Made by a program: the position numbers and the translations under genes
Source: JBGPEQ01 sp050180895
GTDB taxonomy: Bacteria; Pseudomonadota; Alphaproteobacteria; Dongiales; Dongiaceae
Reading direction: 5' to 3'
Assembly (NCBI GenBank): GCA_050180895.1
Contig: JBFXDS010000010.1
Coordinates: forward strand, 108,820-172,819
Length of the DNA: 64,000 nucleotides
Part shown: positions 57,104 through 64,000 of the stretch, one piece after another
Layout of the letters: every line of letters begins with the position of its first letter
How positions within the stretch are numbered: position 1 is the first letter of the stretch
The notes under the pieces: model-generated
Databases searched by the model: none
Told to the model about the DNA's origin: nothing
What the model saw: only the letters and a program-made list of their open reading frames with translations

Positions 57104-58525
57104 TCACGTCACCCGGAAATTGTCGAACTGCCAGGGATCGGACCAGTCGAGGCCGGGCTCGGGGAACAGCACGGCGCGGTCCTTGAGCGGCGTCCAGTTG
57201 CTGCGCGCGGCCACGACCTTGCCGAGATAGGGCCGGCAGACATCGAGCACGAAATCATGGTCGAGGTCTTCCGGCTCCAGCAGCCCCTGCTTCGGGTGCT
57301 CGATCATCCAGATGGCGCCGGCGATGACCGGAGCAGCGATCTGCAGCGAGGTGGCGTTGAAGCGCGGGCCGAGGATCTCGCGCGCCTCCTCGATGGTGAG
57401 TTGCGAGCCGTACCAGAGGGCGCCGAAATCGCCCATGAGGAGCGCGCCCAGCTCGTCCATGCCGTAGACGATCTCCTCGCCCAGGAGACGGACCTTCCTC
57501 TGCATCTTGAAGCCGTGCATCTGCAGCTCGCGCACGGACATCACGGCGTCGTCGCAGGGGTGGTAGGCGTAGTGCACCGTCGGGCGGTAGATCGGCCGCG
57601 CGCCGTCGAACACCGTGAGGTAGTCGCTGAGGGTGATCGACTCGCCGTGGGTGATGCAGAACCCGATCATCTCGCCATGCCGCGGCGTCCAGGAACGGAC
57701 CTGGGTGACGCAGCCGGGCTGGCTCAGGTAGATCGCGCACTTCGTCCCGACCGGATGCTCGTTGGCGTCGAGCGGCAGGCGCTTCTCGTGCGTGCCCCAG
57801 CCGAGCTCGGCCGGCTGCAGCCCTTCGCTGACGAAGCCGTGGATGCTCCAGGTGTTGACGAACTCGTCCATGCGTTTGGGGATGTTGGCGATCTGCGTGT
57901 CGCGCTCGGCGACATGGATCACCTTGAGGCCGATGTCGTAGGCGAGCCGCGCCCAGCCTTCGCGCGTCGCCGGCTTGCGCGCCTTCGGATTCTTGCCGCG
58001 GGCGATCTCCATGATGCCGGCCTTGACGAAATGGCTGATCAGGCCGGGATTGGCACCCATGGTGAGGATCGCCGAGGGCGATCCTTTCGGCCATGTCTTC
58101 GCCATCTCCTTCGCTTTGTAGCGAAGGTAGTAGTTGCTGCGCTGATAGGCGGGGACCTTCGGGTTGTCGTAGTAGCCGGGCCACGGCTCGATGCAGGTGT
58201 CGAGATAGAGGGCGCCGTGCTGCTGGCACCACTGCAGCACCTCGTGGCTGCTGACGCTGACGCTAAGGTTGAGCACGAGATCGCCGCGGCCGACATACTT
58301 CGCCAGCACCTGCTTGAAGTTGCGGCGCGTGATCTCCTTGATCTCGTAGGTCACGCCTTCCGCGACGTAGGGCGCGATCTCCTCGCTATGGTCGTCCATC
58401 TCGACCACGGCGACGCGGGACAGCGGCATGTCCAGATGCCGGACGATCAGCGGCATGGTGCAGTGGCCGACCGAGCCGTAGCCGATCATCAGGATGCGGC
58501 CGTTGAATTTGGTCTTCCTTGCCAT
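57104..58525 (-). CDS. hss: Homospermidine synthase
   Basis: Hss joins two putrescine molecules (or putrescine and spermidine) with NAD to make sym-homospermidine, the main polyamine of many alphaproteobacteria. The 473-residue protein has the Rossmann start GRILMIGYGSVGHCTMPLIVRH, the conserved NLSVSVSSHEVLQWCQQHGALYLDTCIEPWPGYYDNP block and NPGLISHFVKAGIMEIA. The ornithine decarboxylase gene lies upstream on the same strand, with a repeat between. Confidence 0.93.
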   Translation of the reverse strand: MARKTKFNGRILMIGYGSVGHCTMPLIVRHLDMPLSRVAVVEMDDHSEEIAPYVAEGVTYEIKEITRRNFKQVLAKYVGRGDLVLNLSVSVSSHEVLQWCQQHGALYLDTCIEPWPGYYDNPKVPAYQRSNYYLRYKAKEMAKTWPKGSPSAILTMGANPGLISHFVKAGIMEIARGKNPKARKPATREGWARLAYDIGLKVIHVAERDTQIANIPKRMDEFVNTWSIHGFVSEGLQPAELGWGTHEKRLPLDANEHPVGTKCAIYLSQPGCVTQVRSWTPRHGEMIGFCITHGESITLSDYLTVFDGARPIYRPTVHYAYHPCDDAVMSVRELQMHGFKMQRKVRLLGEEIVYGMDELGALLMGDFGALWYGSQLTIEEAREILGPRFNATSLQIAAPVIAGAIWMIEHPKQGLLEPEDLDHDFVLDVCRPYLGKVVAARSNWTPLKDRAVLFPEPGLDWSDPWQFDNFRVT

Positions 58526-58569
58526 GATTTCTTCCCCCTACGACGAGTCCCGGCGCCGCTTTTTCTCGA

Positions 58570-58644
58570 TGTCATGCCCGCGCTTGACGCGGGCATCCAT
58601 CTTGCCGCGGCACCATGGATCGCCGGGTCAAGCCCGGCGATGAC
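58570..58644. repeat. GTCATGCCCGCGCTTGACGC-type palindromic repeat
   Basis: Imperfect inverted pair TGTCATGCCCGCGCTTGACG... and ATGGATCGCCGGGTCAAGCC...GATGACA, in the gap between ornithine decarboxylase and hss. The same family is at 25641-25663. It may form a stem that modulates read-through. Confidence 0.75.
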
Positions 58645-58692
58645 ATGAACGTGAAACGATTCGCCGATGATCGGCGGCCAACCAGCCGACCC

Positions 58693-59823
58693 CTAAATAC
58701 AATAGGTCTGCAGCGGCGCAAAGCCGTTGAAGCCCACCGACGAATAGCTCGAGGTGTAGGCGCCGGTGCCGTGAATCGTCACCTTGTCGCCGACCTTGAG
58801 GTCGAGCGGCAGCTTGTAGTCGCTGTGCTCGTAGAGGATGTCGGCGCTGTCGCAGGTCGGGCCGGCGATGACGACCGGGCCGGTGGCGCCGCCGTCGCGC
58901 TGGGTAACGATCGGGTACTTGATCGCCTCGTCCATGGTCTCGGCCAGGCCGCCGAACTTGCCGATGTCGAGATAGACCCAGCGCTTGCGGTCGGCGTAGT
59001 CTTTGCGCGCGATCAACACCACCTCGGCCTGGATCACGCCGGCGCCGCCGGCGAGTCCGCGGCCGGGCTCGATGATCATCTCCGGCAGATCGTTGCCGAA
59101 ATGGCGGGTCATCGCCTTCATGACCGCGTCGGCGCAGGCCGGCGCCGCCGGCACATCCGTGCGGTAGCGCGCGGGGAAGCCGCCGCCGAGATTGAGCAGG
59201 CGCAGATCGAGCCCGTCCTCGCGCAGGCGCCGGAACAGCTTGGCCGCTTCGCCCACCGCCTTGTCCCAGGCCTTGAGGGCGGTCTGCTGCGAGCCGACAT
59301 GGAACGACACGCCGCAGGCGTCGAGGCCGCGGTCGCGGGCGCGCAGCAGCAGCGCCGCCGCCATCGACGGCACGCAGCCGAACTTGCGCGACAGCGGCCA
59401 GTCCGCGCCCTGGCCGTCGGTGAGGATGCGGCAGAAGACCGAGGCGCCAGGCGCCGCGGCGGCCAGCTTCTCCAGCTCGGCGTCGCTGTCGAAGGCGAAG
59501 AGGCGCACGCCCTTCTCATAGGCGTAGGCGATGTCGCGCTCCTTCTTGATCGTGTTGCCGAAGGAGAGGCGCTCGGCCGGCGCGCCGGCGGCGAGGCAGA
59601 GATCGATCTCGCCGCGGCTGGCGACGTCGAAGCTGGCGCCGAGCTCCACCAGCTTGCCGATGATCTCCGGCGCCGGGTTGGCCTTCACGGCGTAGAAGAT
59701 ACGGGCGAGCGGCAGGCTGCGCTGCAACTCGCGGTAGTTCTCCTCGATGACCGCGAGGTCGATGATCAGGCACGGGGTCTCCGGTCGTCGGTCGGCGAGG
59801 AACTGATGGATGCGGTCGGTCAT
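58693..59823 (-). CDS. Ornithine decarboxylase (PLP fold type III)
   Basis: The 376-residue enzyme makes putrescine from ornithine. Lys47 in FYAVKANPAPEI is the PLP lysine; HVGSQQ, LNLGGGFPARY, EPGRGLAGGAG and the active-site GPTCDSAD follow. The fit is to eukaryotic-like ODC, common in alphaproteobacteria and sometimes also acting on lysine. GGAG precedes the ATG but can pair with an upstream segment (see leader). hss lies downstream, and together they make homospermidine. Confidence 0.9.
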   Translation of the reverse strand: MTDRIHQFLADRRPETPCLIIDLAVIEENYRELQRSLPLARIFYAVKANPAPEIIGKLVELGASFDVASRGEIDLCLAAGAPAERLSFGNTIKKERDIAYAYEKGVRLFAFDSDAELEKLAAAAPGASVFCRILTDGQGADWPLSRKFGCVPSMAAALLLRARDRGLDACGVSFHVGSQQTALKAWDKAVGEAAKLFRRLREDGLDLRLLNLGGGFPARYRTDVPAAPACADAVMKAMTRHFGNDLPEMIIEPGRGLAGGAGVIQAEVVLIARKDYADRKRWVYLDIGKFGGLAETMDEAIKYPIVTQRDGGATGPVVIAGPTCDSADILYEHSDYKLPLDLKVGDKVTIHGTGAYTSSYSSVGFNGFAPLQTYCI

Positions 59824-60175
59824 TGGCGACTCCAGTCCGCGCGCCGATGCGCCGGCGCGCGTCAATTCGGGTTGAGATGCGGGGTGCGGCGCCGGCAGAG
59901 CCTTCGAGCTCCGCGGGCGGCGGCGTCTACATGCGCCGCTGCGGACTGGAGAGCGGGCTTTCGCGGTCGATGAGCAGCTGATAGGCGCGCCGCAGGACCG
60001 CAACCGCAGGCTGCGGGCGGCGGGACCACGACAGACGGACAAGAGTGCGGGGCGGATGCCCCATCCGGTTTGCAATCATAGCCACTTCCCTCTCGGCATC
60101 GGCGGCCTCGGCGCCGCCCGTTACACCAAAAAGGACACGTACCGTCGTTGCATAACCACTCGGGGCCATTGGCAC
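59824..60175 (-). promoter_or_regulatory. Structured leader of ornithine decarboxylase with RBS-masking arm
   Basis: On the minus-strand mRNA CUCCAGUCCGC (59951-59941) is perfectly complementary to GCGGACUGGAG (59840-59830), whose final GGAG is the Shine-Dalgarno of the decarboxylase. Pairing would hide the start region. An upstream frame runs through the first arm. The position and gene match the known alphaproteobacterial speF leader class, though I cannot align it. Confidence 0.7.
59927..60175 (-). CDS. Possible leader-encoded upstream open frame
   Basis: Up to 82 residues from a GTG, or 80 from the ATG two codons on (60169), ending ...LSSPQRRM with TAG 103 bases before the decarboxylase. 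Its last codons cover the arm that can mask the Shine-Dalgarno, so ribosomes reaching the end would open or change the fold. The sequence is not recognisable as a family, and it may be untranslated. Presence of a start codon and an open frame through the arm is what supports it. Confidence 0.35.
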   Translation of the reverse strand: MPMAPSGYATTVRVLFGVTGGAEAADAEREVAMIANRMGHPPRTLVRLSWSRRPQPAVAVLRRAYQLLIDRESPLSSPQRRM

Positions 60176-60394
60176 GTGCGTTGTGCGTCGCTTGCGAGAA
60201 TTAGAGCGATTTCACCAGACTTCAAGAAATAATTCGTTAAGCGGCAAAAAATTCTTGCGGCTGTGGCCGATGCGCCGCTGTCCGCGCGTGACGCGTGAGC
60301 GAATTCGTGCATGGGCAAGCGCGCAAATTTCGGGTAGAGCCGCGCGGGATCTCGGCGCACGCTCGCGCGCCCCAAACATGAAGGAATCCTTGCC

Positions 60395-61423
<1,029 letters not shown>

Positions 61424-61451
61424 CCGTTCCGGGAGACTGGGATCGGCGCCG

Positions 61452-61534
61452 TGCGTCCTTCGACAGGCTCAGGATGAGGAGCATTCTTCGTGCCACCAAG
61501 ATTGTCCCTCATCCTGAGCTTGTCGAAAGACGCA
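61452..61534. repeat. Family D palindromic repeat, copy 6
   Basis: 83 bp with TTCGACAGGCTCA on the left and TGAGCTTGTCGAAAGACGCA on the right, so the arms differ (AGGC versus AGCT side and AAAG for AAGG). It lies between the convergent aldo/keto reductase and ROK genes. Confidence 0.9.
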
Positions 61535-61551
61535 GGGTGGACGTGCCGTCA

Positions 61552-62493
61552 TCACCCCTCGCCCGCGGCGAGCCAGGCCGCGGCGGCGGCGCCGAGGAGG
61601 GCGGAGTCGCCGCCGAGCGCGGCGCGGCGGATCGGCAGGGTGCGGGTGGCGTCGCTCCAGACGTGCCGGCGCACCGAGTCGACGAGGCCGTCCCAGTAGG
61701 GGCCGTCGGCCGCGCCGAGGCCGCCGCCGACGATGAGGGCATCGGGATCGAGCGCGTTGACGAGAAGGCCGACGCTCAGGCCGAGCGCATCGGTGGCACG
61801 CGCGACGACGGCGCGGGCGGCCGGGTCGCCGCGCGCCGCGGCTTCGATCACCTCACGGGCCGAGGCGGCGGGCGAACCGCCGCGCGCGGCATACGCGGCG
61901 GCCAGGCCGGGGCCGCCGGCGATCTCCTCGAGGATGTAGGAACTCGACTCGCCGCAGTGCGGGCAGGCGAAGGAGAGCAGGCTGCTGGCGATGGCGAGGG
62001 CGTGGCCGCGGGCGCCGGCATGGGGCACGCCGTCCTTCACCCAGCAGGCGCTGATGCCGGTGCCGACGTTGAGGTAGAGGATCTGCCCGTCGCCGCGGCC
62101 GGCGCCGAAGCGGGCCTCGGCCAGGGCGGCGGCGCGCACGTCGGCCTCGACCGCGGCCGGCGCCAGCGCCGCCAGCCGCGCGCGGACCGGCAGGCCGCGC
62201 CACGACACGCGCTGGGCGCTCTCCACCGCGCCGTCGCGGCCGACCAGCTCGCACAGGGAGAGGCCGATGGCGCGGACGGGCGTGCCCTGCGCGGCCGCCC
62301 ACTCCAGCAGGCCGGCGGCCCGCCGGCAGAGCTCGTCGAGGAAGGACGCGCCGGCGGCGGGGCCGGCGGGCGTGTCCATCGCCTCGCGGCACAGCAGCCG
62401 GCCCTCGGGAAAGGCGGCGACGCCGAGCGCGGTCTTGGTGCCGCCGACGTCGATGCCGACGATCCAGGCCGGCACGGGCATCGGCCCCGGCAT
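61552..62493 (-). CDS. ROK-family sugar kinase
   Basis: A 313-residue ROK protein. ATP site IVGIDVGGTKTALGVA (Asp15 and following), ILYLNVGTGISACWV, and a partial zinc-binding motif CPHCGESSSYILEEIAGG, in which the usual CGxxGCxE is altered (no third Cys). No helix-turn-helix domain, so it is a kinase rather than a repressor; substrate may be glucose or an amino sugar. It overlaps the stop of the bicupin gene (TGATG). Confidence 0.85.
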   Translation of the reverse strand: MPGPMPVPAWIVGIDVGGTKTALGVAAFPEGRLLCREAMDTPAGPAAGASFLDELCRRAAGLLEWAAAQGTPVRAIGLSLCELVGRDGAVESAQRVSWRGLPVRARLAALAPAAVEADVRAAALAEARFGAGRGDGQILYLNVGTGISACWVKDGVPHAGARGHALAIASSLLSFACPHCGESSSYILEEIAGGPGLAAAYAARGGSPAASAREVIEAAARGDPAARAVVARATDALGLSVGLLVNALDPDALIVGGGLGAADGPYWDGLVDSVRRHVWSDATRTLPIRRAALGGDSALLGAAAAAWLAAGEG

Positions 62494-63350
62494 CAATCTC
62501 CTGGCAGGTAGCGCGGCGCCACGCCGAACAGGAGCTCGGCCGGCTCGGCCGAGAGGTTCTGGTACTGGCGCGGCGCGCCCTGCGGCAGGTAGAAGCCGTC
62601 GCGCGGGTGCAGCTCGAACCAGCGCTGGCCCTCGGCCTCCGGCGCCAGGATGTTGAGCTGGCCGGAGAGCAGGTAAAGGCCCTCGTCGCCGCCGCGCACG
62701 ACGATGTCCGAGCGCTGCCCCGGCAGCAGCCGCAGGCGGCCGACCGTCAAGTGCTCGGTGGCGCAGTAGAGCCCGACCAGCGAAGTCTGCCCGCGGCCCT
62801 CCAGGCGCCAGTGGAGATCGGCGTCGCGCAGCACGCGCATGGAGCGGCCGGCCGCGGCGGCGGCGGACTCCATGGGCAGGCGGCCGAGCCACTGGTCCTG
62901 CGTGTAGGCGGACTGCTCGACATAGGGCCGGGTGCGGGCATAGGCGCCGGAGGTGCCGGTGGAGGGCGGCGGGGCGAAGAACTCCAGCACGCGCAGCGGC
63001 TGGGTGCCGAGGTTGAAGCCGTGATGCCAGGTGTCGCGGCGGAAGAAGATCGCCTCGCCGGGCTCGGCCACCTGCACCTCGCCGGTCTCCGGGTTGGCGC
63101 AGCCGAAGCGGCCGGCCAGCACGTAGAGCACCTCGTCGGCGCCGAAGACGGTGCGGAACTCCGGCGAGTGGCGGAAGGCCTGGCCCGGCGCCAGGCCGAA
63201 GACGAGCTGGTGGATCTTGTCGCTGGAGACGTAGATCCAGTCGTCGACCGTGCCGGAGGCCTCGTCGCCCCAGAGATGCCGCGTGACCTGGGCGTAGGGG
63301 ATGTGGGTGGGGCGGTCGAAGGTGGGCCGGGGGGAAGGCTTGTAGGCCAT
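62493..63350 (-). CDS. Bicupin protein
   Basis: A 285-residue protein with two cupin domains. First: FRHSPEFRTVFGADEVLYVLAGRFGCANPETGEVQVAEPGEAIFFRRDTWHHGFNLG, with the metal-type His/Glu/His pattern. Second: LLPGQRSDIVVRGGDEGLYLLSGQLNILAPEAEGQRWFELHPRDGFYLPQGAPRQYQN. Chosen start MAYKPSPRPTFDRP. Overlap with the ROK kinase suggests a shared carbohydrate-related role, possibly isomerase or dioxygenase; the substrate is unknown. Confidence 0.85.
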   Translation of the reverse strand: MAYKPSPRPTFDRPTHIPYAQVTRHLWGDEASGTVDDWIYVSSDKIHQLVFGLAPGQAFRHSPEFRTVFGADEVLYVLAGRFGCANPETGEVQVAEPGEAIFFRRDTWHHGFNLGTQPLRVLEFFAPPPSTGTSGAYARTRPYVEQSAYTQDQWLGRLPMESAAAAAGRSMRVLRDADLHWRLEGRGQTSLVGLYCATEHLTVGRLRLLPGQRSDIVVRGGDEGLYLLSGQLNILAPEAEGQRWFELHPRDGFYLPQGAPRQYQNLSAEPAELLFGVAPRYLPGD

Positions 63351-64000
63351 GGGGGCTCCGTCGCTGGGCAACCGGACCGGATGCTTGTAGGGCGGCCGGA
63401 CGGCGAGCGCCAGCCTGGTTCGGGGCGGCGATGTCCCGCGAGACCGGGCGGGCGGTGCGAAAAGCGACGGATGAACCCCATGTCCAGCGAGAACCGGCGG
63501 CGGCGCGTAGGGGCGAGCGGCGCTCGCCCGGCGGCGGATCGACCGAGACGCGGCGGCGGGGTGAGGTGGGCGGCACGAGGGCGAGCGCCGCTCGCCCCTA
63601 CGCCATCGAAATCGAGCGATGGACCCCATGTCCAGCGGAGACCGGCGATCTGACTCACGCGGAGCCGCGGAGGGCGGAACAGGATTGGCGTGGGGCTCGC
63701 TCCCGGGTCGCGCCCCGCCGTCATGTCCCTCCGCGTCTCCGCGTGAACCGTTCCCTCAAAAATGAACGATGGACCCCATGCCCAGCGGAGAATGACGTCG
63801 GCGCGTAGGGGCGAGCGGCGCTCGCCCGGCGGCCGGCGACGCGAACCTTGGAGGACGGGGTTGGCGGCGGCACGAGGGCGAGCGCCGCTCGCCCCTTGTC
63901 TGTGTGAATCATGACAGAGTGAGGCCCGTTCCCGGGACCGTTTGAGTCCCGGGAACGGGCCGGCCGAGACCGTCTCGCCCCTCGGCTGACACCGGGATGT
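63351..64000. repeat. Mosaic of short dispersed repeats, array 2
   Basis: No gene visible. Motif A copies at 63468-63491 (diverged), 63617-63640 and 63767-63790; GTAGGGGCGAGCGGCGCTCG-type inverted pairs at 63507-63601 and 63805-63897; an ACTCACGCGGAGCC / TCTCCGCGTGAA inverted pair at about 63655-63746. All three units also occur in array 1 (9544-9966). Confidence 0.85.
63923..63961. terminator. Hairpin GGCCCGTTCCCGGGAC-N7-GTCCCGGGAACGGGCC
   Basis: Perfect 16-bp stem with a 7-base loop near the end of the window. It could terminate a gene outside the window or be another palindromic repeat. Confidence 0.55.

Overview
This is a 64 kb window from the chromosome of a high-GC alphaproteobacterium, probably in or near Rhodospirillales or another metabolically versatile alphaproteobacterial order. 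The evidence is the ethylmalonyl-CoA pathway trio (ecm, ccr, mcd), homospermidine synthase, a B12-dependent class II ribonucleotide reductase, the conserved tlpA-argH-lysA-DUF4175 and ftsEX-ydcF-plsC blocks, small DUF2125/DUF2852/DUF1127-like proteins, a direct-repeat LexA box (GAAC-N7-GAAC) and a CtrA-type box (TTAA-N7-TTAA). No rRNA, integrase, transposase, CRISPR array or prophage was found. The window is mostly core chromosome with two toxin-antitoxin pairs and many palindromic intergenic repeats. It is a draft assembly: a 100-N gap at 17455-17554 is flanked by two identical 127-bp copies of the same sequence and looks like an unmerged contig overlap.

Layout. 1-9.5 kb: tRNA-Leu, YqaA-type membrane protein, dsbB-coq7, HNH nuclease, esterase, 2OG-Fe(II)-like oxygenase, AlkA-like glycosylase, gluQ, TerC, two tandem DUF4743-Nudix paralogues, a membrane-anchored retropepsin and a CHAP lipoprotein. 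9.5-10.2 kb: repeat mosaic. 10.2-19.1 kb: infA, cold-shock gene, arfB, isochorismatase-fold hydrolase, regulators (LysR, HlyU, TetR, ArsR), an orphan histidine kinase and the assembly gap. 19.1-27.4 kb: ecm, HigBA toxin-antitoxin, a membrane protein, ccr and mcd. 27.6-33.9 kb: a trypsin-like protease with a small partner, a two-component/PepSY/cytochrome b561 module, a HIG1-like protein, a PduO-type cobalamin adenosyltransferase and a gene behind a CtrA-type box. 34-37.4 kb: etfBA-hbd and a GST. 37.7-45.1 kb: two small related membrane proteins, two TlpA-like thioredoxins, argH, an LptM-like lipoprotein carrying an in-frame repeat, lysA and a DUF4175 protein. 45.1-50.7 kb: DUF3426 protein, an APH(6)-like kinase, ftsEX, ydcF, plsC and small secreted proteins. 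50.8-57.1 kb: VapBC-like pair, SOS-type nrdJ, small membrane proteins, ChaC-like enzyme, EamA transporter and DUF2125 protein. 57.1-64 kb: homospermidine synthase, ornithine decarboxylase with a structured leader, aldo/keto reductase, ROK kinase, bicupin and a second repeat mosaic.

How it fits together. Ccr, Ecm and Mcd carry the signature steps of C2 assimilation; Mcd should pass electrons to EtfAB, and the 3-hydroxybutyryl-CoA dehydrogenase links to crotonyl-CoA and PHB. Ecm needs adenosylcobalamin, as does NrdJ, and the adenosyltransferase is in the window. A shared 13-bp motif (TTGTGCA-YY-GCAA) lies upstream of ecm, ccr and a membrane-protein gene, with a one-base-longer variant at the etfB promoter, suggesting one regulator. 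Ornithine decarboxylase and homospermidine synthase form a putrescine-to-homospermidine route, apparently gated by a leader in which an 11-nt segment can mask the decarboxylase ribosome-binding site.
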